Positions 15,114 through 23,563 of a stretch of 64,000 bases of DNA are shown here, in pieces. Within the stretch, counting starts at the first letter, position 1, and the number at the start of each line of letters is the position of its first letter. This DNA is from Saprospiraceae bacterium (GTDB lineage Bacteria > Bacteroidota > Bacteroidia > Chitinophagales > Saprospiraceae). A program made the position numbers and the translations under genes. Location of the stretch: assembly GCA_026993525.1 (NCBI GenBank), contig JALWSS010000092.1, positions 1 through 64,000 of the forward strand, read 5' to 3'. The notes beneath the pieces were generated by a model that saw nothing but the letters and a program-made list of their open reading frames with translations, searched no databases and was not told where the DNA came from.

Positions 15114-17300
15114 TCAGGTAAGGGGTGTAGAGCTTAGTTGCACTTTACGCCGGACGAAGTACATTTCCAATTGTCCCTTGTTTTTTGCTTTTATCAGTCC
15201 CCGGGGGGTGCATTCGAATTCATCAGGGAGCAAATCAAAAGTAGCGCGTGAGATATTTACTTCATTCGGTTCACTTTGCGATTCCATTCTGGCGGCAATG
15301 TTGACGGTATCTCCCCAGATGTCATAGGCGAATTTGCTCTTTCCCACCACACCGGCCACTACCGGTCCGGAGTGGATGCCAATCCGGCAGCAAAACGGGG
15401 GTTTCCCGGCTGCGAGCTGGCGTTTTCGCCATTCGTCCATGAACGCCTGCATCTCCAGTGCAGCATTGACGGCTCTGCCGGCGTGGTCAGCACATTGTAC
15501 CGGAAGGCCTGCCACCCCCAGCCATGCGTCGCCAATGGTTTTGATCTTCTCGATGCCGTGTTTCAAGGCGATTTCATCAAAAGCGGCAAAGCACTCGTCC
15601 AACTGTGTCAGCAGTTCTTCCGGTGGGCAGGATTCAGCGATTTGGGTAAATCCCTTGAAGTCGGTGAAAATAACTGTGGCCTGATCATACCTGCGGGCAA
15701 TGGCCTTGCCGTATTTCTTCAACTCTTCGGCGGTTTGTTTGGGCAGAATGTTGAGCAGGAGCCGCTCAGAACGCTGTTTCTCTTTCTTGATGAGATTGTT
15801 TCTGTTGTACAAGATCAGGGCGATGAGGACAAACAACACAGCTCCCCCGAGCAGTGAGTACTGTACGATGCTGGCCGTTTTCAGTTGGGCATCCCTAATT
15901 TTCAGCTCGGCTTGTTGTTTTTCAATTTCTATTTGTTTTTTCCTGTCGCTGTACGCAATTTCCCTTCTTTCCTCGTTCTTGATCTTTTCTTCGTTAAATC
16001 GCTGGTACCGGAGCTGATCGTATTTTTTTCTGAAGTCATAAGCCTTTTTGTACGCTCCCAGTTTGTAATAGATCCTGGCGAGGTCCTTGAGCCCGTTTTG
16101 CTGAAACTTGGCATCCTGAATCTCACTGGCAATCTGCAGGTATTTGTTGGTGAATACGAGCGCTTCTTCATACCTGTGCCGGCGCCTTCTGATGTCTGCC
16201 AGCCCATTGTAAACTTCCATGACACCGGCCTTGTCACCTTCTGCCTCTCTTATTTGCAGCGCTTTGTTCAGGTATTTCTCTGCTTCTGTCCAGGTTTTTG
16301 CTGCCAGCTGTTTCTGGTTCCTGTCTTTGTAAAAGCTGCCGAGGTTTTTTAATACATAGCCAATGTTGTTGTAGATCTCCGCTTGTCCACCCAGGTCTTC
16401 CAGTTCTATCCGGATACGGAGGGCTTGCTGATGCAGATCAATGGCTTCCTGGTACAATTGCAATACCTCGTCAGACAGATCACCCCCATCCATCTTTTCT
16501 TCCGCAATGGCGTCATTGAGGTTGGCGATGTTGTTCATCACCGAAGTCAGTTCCCATTGGTTTCCGAGCTTTTGGTGCAGGTCTTTTGCCTGGTTGTAGT
16601 ATTTGAGTGCATCTTCAAAGCGCCCAGTTTCCACTTTGATGTTGCCAATGATGTTCCAGGCATTGGCCATGTTGTATTCATCATTGGCCGATTCGGCGAA
16701 TTCCAGAAATCTGAAAATGTAATCCAGCGCCTCAGGGTAGTTGCCCATGCTTTCCTGCACAATGGCCATGTTGTAATAGGCCCGCATGGTGCGTGTGGTA
16801 TCCCTTAGCTCTTCTCTCAACCGAAGAGATCGTTGGTAGTAGTCAAGCGCTGAAAGATAGTCTCCCTGGTTTTCATAGACATTGCCGAGGTTGTTGTACA
16901 GGGAAGCCACCCCTTTTTTATCCCCTGATTCCTGTCTCAGTTTGAGTGCTTGCTGAAAAAAGTGCAGCGCCTGGTCGCTGTTGCCGTGGATGTCTTCAAC
17001 CACCCCTTTGAAATTGAGCGCCGTTGCTTCACCTTTTTTGAAGCGGAGTTTTTTTGCGAGAAGAACCGAACTGTCGAGAAGGGCTCTGGCCTTTTCCGGA
17101 TCGTCAAATTTGTACTCCCAGGCAAGGTCGTTCAGAAGGTTGACCCTGTTGGTATCGGGTCTTTGGGTTTTCAGAAGGCCCTCCAGGCTGTCGGCAAGGC
17201 TGTTTTGAGAAATGACAACACCCGGTAAAACCCAACAGGCAGCTATAAACAGCAACCAATGCAATCTTGGGAATACCGGGTGTTGTGTTATGGTATGCAA
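15114..17300 (-). CDS. TPR-containing class III adenylate cyclase (membrane-anchored)
   Basis: 728 residues: signal peptide (LLFIAACWVLPGVVIS), a periplasmic array of about eight TPRs (for example GVASLYNNLGNVYENQGDYL), a coiled-coil rich in Lys/Gln, one membrane helix (YSLLGGAVLFVLIALILY) and a C-terminal catalytic domain. Metal-binding Asp lies in IFTDFKGFT and IGDAW; the base-selecting positions read Lys in KIKTIGD and Asp in YDIWGDTVN, the adenylate rather than guanylate pattern, and Arg in NIAARM follows. It should make cytoplasmic cAMP in response to a periplasmic partner. No ATG is available before the signal peptide; TTG at 17298-17300 is the likely start. Confidence 0.9.
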   Translation of the reverse strand: MHTITQHPVFPRLHWLLFIAACWVLPGVVISQNSLADSLEGLLKTQRPDTNRVNLLNDLAWEYKFDDPEKARALLDSSVLLAKKLRFKKGEATALNFKGVVEDIHGNSDQALHFFQQALKLRQESGDKKGVASLYNNLGNVYENQGDYLSALDYYQRSLRLREELRDTTRTMRAYYNMAIVQESMGNYPEALDYIFRFLEFAESANDEYNMANAWNIIGNIKVETGRFEDALKYYNQAKDLHQKLGNQWELTSVMNNIANLNDAIAEEKMDGGDLSDEVLQLYQEAIDLHQQALRIRIELEDLGGQAEIYNNIGYVLKNLGSFYKDRNQKQLAAKTWTEAEKYLNKALQIREAEGDKAGVMEVYNGLADIRRRRHRYEEALVFTNKYLQIASEIQDAKFQQNGLKDLARIYYKLGAYKKAYDFRKKYDQLRYQRFNEEKIKNEERREIAYSDRKKQIEIEKQQAELKIRDAQLKTASIVQYSLLGGAVLFVLIALILYNRNNLIKKEKQRSERLLLNILPKQTAEELKKYGKAIARRYDQATVIFTDFKGFTQIAESCPPEELLTQLDECFAAFDEIALKHGIEKIKTIGDAWLGVAGLPVQCADHAGRAVNAALEMQAFMDEWRKRQLAAGKPPFCCRIGIHSGPVVAGVVGKSKFAYDIWGDTVNIAARMESQSEPNEVNISRATFDLLPDEFECTPRGLIKAKNKGQLEMYFVRRKVQLSSTPLT

Positions 17301-17327
17301 GAGGATGTTTGACTTTTGAACAGGCGC

Positions 17328-17825
17328 TTATTCATCGCCTTCCGGCAAAAGTAATACACCACTGGCAAGGAAGCGCAATTCCTCTTTTGGTTCCGTAATG
17401 GCGTTAATCTCCTTTTTCGACTTGCCGGCATCTTCGGCGTAGTGGCGCAGTTCTTCCACAGAAGTTACCGTTTTGTAAACAATGCCGTCAGCAATTACGG
17501 TTCTGCCGGCGATGGTCTTGGGCATGAAGAAACCATAGTCCTCAAAGCGCACCATCATTTCTTCCGGGAAATTGTCATCAGTCAGGGTCATCCAACAGCC
17601 TTTCATCTGACAAACTGCGGTGACTTTGCCCTTGACTTTTACCCGAAGGCTATCGGCATCTCCCAGTTCGGCTTGCATTTCAGCCAGTGCCTTGGCGCCG
17701 TCCATGGTGATTTCTTTCCCGAATGATTGTGGCTTGCCGGTTTTGGCGGTCATGTCAACTACCTCCTGTGCCTGGCTGGCAGAAAGGATCAACAGTGAAA
17801 ATACTGCGGTGAAGATTTTTTTCAT
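17328..17825 (-). CDS. Secreted DUF4920-domain protein
   Basis: 165 residues with a signal peptide (MKKIFTAVFSLLILSASQAQ). The mature part has the DUF4920 pattern: an OB-like beta core with VKGKVTAVCQMKGCWMTL, in which the CxxxxC pair is conserved and may bind metal, and MMVRFEDYGFFMPK. Function is not established in the family. The frame is open 31 codons further upstream, but the ATG at 17823-17825 places the signal peptide first. It ends 27 bp before the cyclase start region on the same strand, so they may be one transcript. Confidence 0.85.
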   Translation of the reverse strand: MKKIFTAVFSLLILSASQAQEVVDMTAKTGKPQSFGKEITMDGAKALAEMQAELGDADSLRVKVKGKVTAVCQMKGCWMTLTDDNFPEEMMVRFEDYGFFMPKTIAGRTVIADGIVYKTVTSVEELRHYAEDAGKSKKEINAITEPKEELRFLASGVLLLPEGDE

Positions 17826-18205
17826 AAGGATTGAAAATTTGTGGTTAGTGTGAAAATCAACTTTGCAAAGTTCTGGTCTCACCCGGCAAAATTGAATGAC
17901 AAATGTCAGAGGCGGCAAACTTAATGAGGTCCGGGTGTTTTGCGGAGATTTTTACATTTGTTTAAATGCTGCTCATCTTTTCCGGGTCAGCAACAAGAAT
18001 TTTCCTCAAATCTTGCGGAACGAAAAATAAAGCCCGGCTGACTTCACGTTAGAGTGCTACTTCCGACGAATTCCAATTGTCACATACCGGAAAACCAGAA
18101 ACCCTTTTATCACTGACCTGGTCAGCAACAAAAACTCATATTCCTGAATGAACCACTGCTACACCTTACACGAATCCTGTTTTCACCTTTTAAATCGGTT
18201 GAATT
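17826..18205. other. Divergent intergenic region with an AACTTTGCAAAGTT palindrome
   Basis: 380 bp between divergent genes. AACTTTGCAAAGTT (17859-17872) is a perfect 14-bp palindrome 34 bp before the DUF4920 ATG; the same 13 bp AACTTTGCAAAGT occurs before the lipoprotein gene at 51986. It could be a promoter/operator with an ACTTTG -7-like core. Nothing else is recognisable in the gap. Confidence 0.35.
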
Positions 18206-19660
18206 ATGTGTGTCATTCAAAAGCAGTGGGTTTTCACTTTCCTGGTTGTCGTCTTAACAACTTTCTTCGCAAAGGCTGAGACCAATCCCTTTGGTTCCTT
18301 ACGGGGTAAATGTGTGCGTGGAGATTGCTTCAATGGCGAGGGTGTCATGAGATTTCCCAACGGCGATGAGTACCACGGAGCGTTCAAAGATGGAGAAGCC
18401 AGTGGCGATGGGGTGATGAAATTTGCCAACGGCAACAATTATTACGGCCATTGGGAACACAACATGCGAGAAGGCAAAGGTCGCTTCACCTACCGCATAG
18501 GCCACGAATACCTCGGCTATTTTCGCCAAAATCACATGCACGGCAAAGGCGTCATGAACTTTGCCAACGGCGACCGGTACGAAGGTGATTGGGAAATGAG
18601 CAAGCCCAATGGCTTTGGCGTGTATGCTTTCCATACCGGTGAGCGGTACGAAGGAGGATTCAAACAGGGCCGGTTCCACGGGCAAGGAACTTTCTTCTAT
18701 AACTCCGGGGCCAGGTTCTTCGGCAACTGGATGAACAATAAGAAACACGGCAGGGGAACTTTGGTACGGGCAGACGGCAGCAAAGTGCAGGGGGAGTGGA
18801 TCTACGGAAAACCTGTTGGCGGCCAGGCTGCCCCCGATGAATTGGTCAATGTCGTGGAGGTGCCCGGTTTTGACGAAGAAAAAAGAACAGAAGCAAAGAA
18901 TGGATCCGGTGATGTGAAAATCTGGGCTGTCATCGTCGGCATTGCCGATTATACCCACATGCCTACCTTGCATTACACCGATGACGATGCCTACAAGTAC
19001 TACTCATTCCTGAAAAGCCCGGAGGGTGGGGCAGTGCCCGACCGGCAAATCAAACTGCTCATAGACGATGTGGCGACCCGGGATGCCATCATTGATGCCC
19101 TCTACACCACCTACGTTCGGGCGGATGAGAATGACGTGGTGGTGTTTTACTACAGTGGGCACGGCCTGAGCGGAGCCCTGGTTCCGTACGATTACGACGG
19201 CATCAACAACCGGCTATACCACGAGGAACTGAAGCAAGCTTTTGAATCCTGCAAGGCAAGGCACAAATTGCTCATTGCCGATGCGTGTTATGCCGGTTCG
19301 CTGCTTTCTTACAACAGCATGGGCAATGCGCTGGCCGCCCGCGGGGATGCCATTCAGGACATGCTTAGGAAGTTTTACAAGGATTTTGAAAACGCGGCGC
19401 CGGGCATGGCGGTCATGCTGTCATCCAACAGCGACGACCTTTCCTATGAAGACAATGGTATTCGCTCCGGTGTGTTCAGCCATTTTCTGATGCGAGGATT
19501 GGCCGGTGAAGCCGATGAAAACAATGACGGCCTTGTTGTGCTCTCAGAAATTGCTTCTTATGTGATCTCCAGGGTGAGCCGCTATACCGTTGGCGCTCAG
19601 ACGCCTATGCTGATGGGCAATGCCGATGACAACATGCCGGTAGCCATCATAAGACGGTGA
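18206..19660 (+). CDS. Exported MORN-repeat plus caspase-like (C14) peptidase protein
   Basis: 484 residues: signal peptide (residues ~1-24, ending FFAKA), about seven MORN repeats to residue ~200 (GEGVMRFPNGDEYHGAF, KGVMNFANGDRYEGDW), a linker, then a caspase-like p20 domain from KIWAVIVGIADY. The catalytic dyad is intact: His319 in YYSGHGLSG and Cys361 in IADACYAGS, followed by VMLSSNSDD and the p10-like end. MORN repeats bind lipids or proteins; bacterial C14 peptidases usually have Lys/Arg specificity and several act in defence or cell death. The signal peptide would place this one in the periplasm or outside. No partner gene is evident next to it. Confidence 0.88.
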   Translation: MCVIQKQWVFTFLVVVLTTFFAKAETNPFGSLRGKCVRGDCFNGEGVMRFPNGDEYHGAFKDGEASGDGVMKFANGNNYYGHWEHNMREGKGRFTYRIGHEYLGYFRQNHMHGKGVMNFANGDRYEGDWEMSKPNGFGVYAFHTGERYEGGFKQGRFHGQGTFFYNSGARFFGNWMNNKKHGRGTLVRADGSKVQGEWIYGKPVGGQAAPDELVNVVEVPGFDEEKRTEAKNGSGDVKIWAVIVGIADYTHMPTLHYTDDDAYKYYSFLKSPEGGAVPDRQIKLLIDDVATRDAIIDALYTTYVRADENDVVVFYYSGHGLSGALVPYDYDGINNRLYHEELKQAFESCKARHKLLIADACYAGSLLSYNSMGNALAARGDAIQDMLRKFYKDFENAAPGMAVMLSSNSDDLSYEDNGIRSGVFSHFLMRGLAGEADENNDGLVVLSEIASYVISRVSRYTVGAQTPMLMGNADDNMPVAIIRR

Positions 19661-19714
19661 TGCTGCTGCTTTTCCCGGGGAATTCCCATCTTCGCAACTC
19701 ACAATGATTCCGCG

Positions 19715-20464
19715 ATGGGGCCCTGGGAACTCTACCTGCTGTTTTTTGTCGTTGCTTTGGTTTATTCCTCCGTAGGATTTGGGGGCGGCTCCAGTTACCT
19801 GGCCTTGTTGGCCTTGTTTGGAGTTGACTTGCTGATCATGCGGTCCACCACCTTGCTCTGCAACATCACTGTGGTTACCGGAAGTGTTTTCGTCTTTTAC
19901 AGATCGGGTTTTCTGAAGTTGCGGAAGGTCTTGCCACTGGTCCTGGCCAGTATGCCCATGGCATTTTTAGGCGGTTTTGTTCCGGTACAAAAAGAGTTTT
20001 TCAAACTGATCCTTGGTGCCACCCTCGTATTGGCGGCAGTGATGACGTGGTTCTCACCCAAACTGCGCCAACTGGAACTGGCCGGAAAAACACCAGAAAA
20101 TCAAACACTTGCGATCAACACCGCCATGGGAGGAAGCATCGGGTTTTTATCGGGAATGGTTGGATTGGGCGGTGGAATTTTCCTGGCTCCATTGCTCTAC
20201 CTGACCAAATGGGATACGCCCAAAGTAATTGCCGCCACTTCCAGCTTCTTCATCCTGGTGAATTCTGTCTTTGGCCTGGGGGGGCAAATGTCATCCCCTC
20301 AATTTCAAATGAACTGGAACTTTGCACTGCCTTTGATGCTTTGTGTATTGGCCGGAGGTCAGATCGGCGTGCGTCTTGCCACGAAAAAGTTTTCTCCTGT
20401 TTACATTCGCAGAGCAACCGCCCTGCTGGCCTTTTACGTCGGTGTTCGAATGCTTTTTTTTTAG
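19715..20464 (+). CDS. TSUP (TauE/SafE) family membrane permease
   Basis: 249 residues, eight hydrophobic segments. The repeated TSUP glycine motifs are present near the N-terminus (SSVGFGGGSSYLALLALFG) and in the second half (SGMVGLGGGIFLAPLLYL), with a final short hydrophobic tail. TSUP proteins export sulfite, sulfoacetate or related organosulfur anions, or import sulfate; substrate cannot be told. It starts 54 bp after the MORN-caspase stop on the same strand, with a TTCGCAA-type octamer at 19690 between them. Confidence 0.9.
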   Translation: MGPWELYLLFFVVALVYSSVGFGGGSSYLALLALFGVDLLIMRSTTLLCNITVVTGSVFVFYRSGFLKLRKVLPLVLASMPMAFLGGFVPVQKEFFKLILGATLVLAAVMTWFSPKLRQLELAGKTPENQTLAINTAMGGSIGFLSGMVGLGGGIFLAPLLYLTKWDTPKVIAATSSFFILVNSVFGLGGQMSSPQFQMNWNFALPLMLCVLAGGQIGVRLATKKFSPVYIRRATALLAFYVGVRMLFF

Positions 20465-20829
20465 GAATTGAGCCCCGTGCCATCCCGATCCCGAAGGATT
20501 TCGGGACGGGATCGGCATCGGGGGAGGAACTGAGGAACTGAGGAACTGAGGAATTGAGGAATTGAGGAACTGAGATTCCGAAACAAGCTCTCCCCCCCCT
20601 CAAAAAAACCTCATAAAAAACCAGAAAAACCTTTCCATAAAACTCAATCCCGAGCTTGCCTCGGGACAAAAACCTCAAAAAAAACCTTCAAAAAAAACCT
20701 TCAAAAAAACCGCAAGAAGAATTCAGGAGCTGACCGAAAGTCAGCGCCTGATGGGGTCTCAATCCCGAGCTTGCCTCGGGATAAAAACCTCAAAAAAAAA
20801 CCTTCAAAAACCTTCAAAAACCTTCACCA
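20465..20829. repeat. Mosaic intergenic repeat (GAACTGAG words, CCCGA palindromes, ACCTTCAAAA words, REP-like hairpin)
   Basis: In order: a palindrome around TCCCGAAGGATTTCGGGA (near 20488-20505), tandem 8-mers GAACTGAG/GAATTGAG (20526-20575), A-rich ACCTTCAAAAAA words, two copies of TCCCGAGCTTGCCTCGGGA (near 20648 and 20764), and between them a REP-like hairpin at 20710-20751 whose 42 bp recur inverted at 35440-35481. No gene is supported here. Confidence 0.8.
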
Positions 20830-21072
20830 ATGAAACTGACGTTGTTGGCATTTGGCATTGCGAAAGACATCACCGGGAAGAGGTTCTCACAGATTGAGAT
20901 GCCGGACAATTGTACGGTGGCTCAATTGCGCAGTGTGCTTGCTGAGCAGTATCCTGTATTGAGCGATCTGGCTGCCCTTCGCTTCGCAATTAACAGCGAA
21001 TATGCCCAGGAAGGCGACACGCTGAAAGATGGTGATGAAGTGGCGTTGATTCCACCCGTAAGTGGTGGTTAA
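20830..21072 (+). CDS. moaD: Molybdopterin synthase small subunit MoaD
   Basis: 80 residues, ubiquitin-like beta-grasp sulfur carrier with the essential C-terminal Gly-Gly (IPPVSGG). As a thiocarboxylate it donates sulfur to precursor Z in the MoaD2-MoaE2 complex. Starts directly after an A/C-rich repeat tract (ACCTTC words). The moaE ATG follows 10 bp after its stop. No other moa genes are in the window. Confidence 0.93.
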   Translation: MKLTLLAFGIAKDITGKRFSQIEMPDNCTVAQLRSVLAEQYPVLSDLAALRFAINSEYAQEGDTLKDGDEVALIPPVSGG

Positions 21073-21082
21073 TTGCGGTTTT

Positions 21083-21499
21083 ATGATTGATATTCAACTG
21101 ATTGACGAAAAATTGGATGCCGGCCGTTGCGTGCGGTTTGTTTCCGCTCCGGAAGCCGGCGGCATCAATGTTTTCATTGGAACGGTGCGCAACCACACCA
21201 AAGGAAAAAAAGTGCTTCGGCTGGAGTTTGAAGCCTATGAACCAATGGCCGTTTCGGAAATGCAGAAAATTGCCCGAAGGGCGATGGAAAAATTTGATGC
21301 GCAACGAATCGCCATCCACCACCGCATCGGATCACTTGACATTGGCGAGATACCGGTGGTGATTGCCGTGGGGGCCGCTCACCGCGAGGCAGCCTTCCGG
21401 GCGTGCAGATTCGCCATTGACACCTTGAAAGAAACCGTGCCCATCTGGAAAAAAGAAATTTTCGAAGATGGCGAAGTTTGGGTGGCTGCACACCCGTAA
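21083..21499 (+). CDS. moaE: Molybdopterin synthase catalytic subunit MoaE
   Basis: 138 residues. Conserved MoaE segments are present: GGINVFIGTVRNHTKGK, LEFEAYEPMA, HRIGSLDIGE, and the C-terminal PIWKKEIFEDGEVW holding the substrate/thiocarboxylate lysines. With MoaD it converts precursor Z to molybdopterin in the cytoplasm. An in-frame GTG at 21062 overlaps moaD, but the ATG at 21083 gives the family N-terminus. Contains a CCCGAAGGG-type motif near 21271 using Arg codons CGA-AGG. Confidence 0.95.
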   Translation: MIDIQLIDEKLDAGRCVRFVSAPEAGGINVFIGTVRNHTKGKKVLRLEFEAYEPMAVSEMQKIARRAMEKFDAQRIAIHHRIGSLDIGEIPVVIAVGAAHREAAFRACRFAIDTLKETVPIWKKEIFEDGEVWVAAHP

Positions 21500-21580
21500 T
21501 ACCCTGCAAACCTTTGATTTCTGTCCCAACGCTGCCAATTTGCATCCGCCTTTTTGGCGAATATTGCCAAAAGCCCGGAC

Positions 21581-23560
21581 ATGAGGTTACCAATCGTTTT
21601 TTTCTTTTTTTTCGTCGCAATGGCTACCCATCTCTCAGCGCAGGTGCGGGGCAAAGTCGTTGATGCCACCGACGGGACGGCCTTGCAAGGGGCCCATGTC
21701 TTTTTGGATGGAACACAGCAAGGCGCCTTTACCGACGGGCAGGGTGCGTTTGAATTGGAAACGAGCGGGTTCAGAAACGCTGTGTTGGTGGTCAGTTTCG
21801 TTGGGTATCAAAGCCGCAGCATCAACCTGAAAAACAAAGGCCATGAGCCGCTGACTGTTGAGTTGCGCCCGGTGCCTCAAAGTTTGGCCACCGCCGAAGT
21901 AAAAGCCAAATCATCCAATAAAAGAAAGCGCTGGTTGCGGCAATTCCGCAAAGATTTTCTGGGTGCCTCCAATTACGCTTCCAAATGCACGATTCTCAAT
22001 CCCGAAGTACTCCGTTTTGAGGAAAAAGACGGATACCTGCTGGCCCATGCCGGTCAATTGATCGAAATCGAAAACAATGCCTCCGGCTACCGGGTGCATT
22101 TTCTTTTGGAGCATTTCCAGTCCAACGGAGCCACCGTTTCCTACTCGGGCAAGGCCCTTTTTACCGCCCTCCATTCCGACGATGAAAAAACAAGCAAAAA
22201 ATGGGCATCCGCACGAGAAAAAATCTGGCGGGATTCAAAACGGAGATTTCTGCTTTCAATGGTACACAACCGTTTGGCCAGGGACGGATACTCGGTCTAT
22301 GCCGGCAGGATTACCCCGGAGAATGAGTTTGAACCCGCAAAGAGAATTGTACGCACCCAAAGCATTGTGGAGCAAAAAAGCGATGGCGCTTTCGTGCTGA
22401 AAATGCCCGCAGTGTTGCGGGTGGCAACTGACGATGACAGACCGGATGGGAGTGACGCCCTGGCTGCTGTAAATCTCGGTAAAGACCATGAAACCAGTCA
22501 GTTAGGCCATGTAATAGGGTCGCAGCAGTCGCCCTTTTCGTTTCTGGTGGCTACCAGGCCCAACGTTGAGATTTCAGAATACGGGATGTTTGCGCAACCT
22601 GAGCTGGTCAGTGAATTCGGCCGGTTCGCTTCGCAACGTGTTGCTGAAATGCTGCCGTTGGAGTACGGTCTCAATGACTATGTTCAAATGCACCAGGTGC
22701 CTGTCAGGAATGGTTTTCAGTTGTCCAACCTGCGCATCCCGCTGGATGAGATCAGGTCCGGCGGGCCGCCTCGTGACGGGATTCCGGCCATTGACCATCC
22801 CCGCTTCGCAAATGCCTCGTCGGCGGATTTCATAACCGGAGAAGATTGGGTACTGGGTGTTGTTTACAACTTCACAGCCAGGGCCTACCCGGTAAAAATC
22901 CTCAACTGGCACGAGATCGTCAACGATCGTTTTGCCGGCGAACCCGTGGCCATTACCTGGTGTCCGCTTTGCGGCAGTGGCATGGCCTTCAAAGGGCGAG
23001 ACAGCAGCGGAGCCCTCAGGCAGTTTGGCGTTTCCGGGCTTTTGTACAACAGCGATGTACTGATGTACGACCGCCAGTCCGAATCCTTGTGGTCGCAGGT
23101 GATGGCAATGGCGGTAGCAGGCCCCGCTTCGGGCTACGAACTGGAAATGCTCCCCACCGAACTTTGCACATGGGCCAGTTGGAAGACGCGCCACCCCGAC
23201 ACCAAAGTGATGACAACCGATACCGGGTTTGAGCGGGATTACCAGCGAGACCCGTATGCGGATTACCAGGCCACGGACAGGCTGATGTTTCCCGTGGCTG
23301 CGCAGAGTGAGGCGCTGCCTGCGAAGGCCAGGGTGCTGGGAGTGGAGATCGGAGGTCGTTACAAGGCTTATCCACTCGAAGTTTTGAGGAAGAAAAAACT
23401 GGTGACAGAAGTTTTTGCCGGTAAGAAGTTACAGATCAAATGGGATGAAAAAGCCAGGGCTCCCCAACTGACGGCTGATGGAGAGCCCTGGCCTGCAATC
23501 AATCTGTATTGGTTTGCCTGGTATGCGTTTCACCCTCAAACAGAGGTGTTTAACCCCTGA
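21581..23560 (+). CDS. Secreted fusion protein: carboxypeptidase-regulatory-like protein plus DUF3179
   Basis: 659 residues. After a signal peptide (LPIVFFFFFVAMATHLSA) comes a carboxypeptidase-regulatory-like beta domain (VRGKVVDATDGTALQGAHVF), then the long middle region typical of Bacteroidota proteins of this type (KRRFLLSMVHNRLARDGY; FASQRVAEMLPLEY). From about residue 400 a complete DUF3179 domain follows (IPAIDHPRF, YPVKILNWHEIVND, CPLCGSGMAF). Both parts look full length and normally occur as separate proteins. DUF3179 has no known function; the CxxC in WCPLCG is conserved. The ATG at 21581 puts the signal peptide first. It ends 3 bp from the convergent serpin stop. Confidence 0.85.
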   Translation: MRLPIVFFFFFVAMATHLSAQVRGKVVDATDGTALQGAHVFLDGTQQGAFTDGQGAFELETSGFRNAVLVVSFVGYQSRSINLKNKGHEPLTVELRPVPQSLATAEVKAKSSNKRKRWLRQFRKDFLGASNYASKCTILNPEVLRFEEKDGYLLAHAGQLIEIENNASGYRVHFLLEHFQSNGATVSYSGKALFTALHSDDEKTSKKWASAREKIWRDSKRRFLLSMVHNRLARDGYSVYAGRITPENEFEPAKRIVRTQSIVEQKSDGAFVLKMPAVLRVATDDDRPDGSDALAAVNLGKDHETSQLGHVIGSQQSPFSFLVATRPNVEISEYGMFAQPELVSEFGRFASQRVAEMLPLEYGLNDYVQMHQVPVRNGFQLSNLRIPLDEIRSGGPPRDGIPAIDHPRFANASSADFITGEDWVLGVVYNFTARAYPVKILNWHEIVNDRFAGEPVAITWCPLCGSGMAFKGRDSSGALRQFGVSGLLYNSDVLMYDRQSESLWSQVMAMAVAGPASGYELEMLPTELCTWASWKTRHPDTKVMTTDTGFERDYQRDPYADYQATDRLMFPVAAQSEALPAKARVLGVEIGGRYKAYPLEVLRKKKLVTEVFAGKKLQIKWDEKARAPQLTADGEPWPAINLYWFAWYAFHPQTEVFNP

Positions 23561-23563
23561 AAG

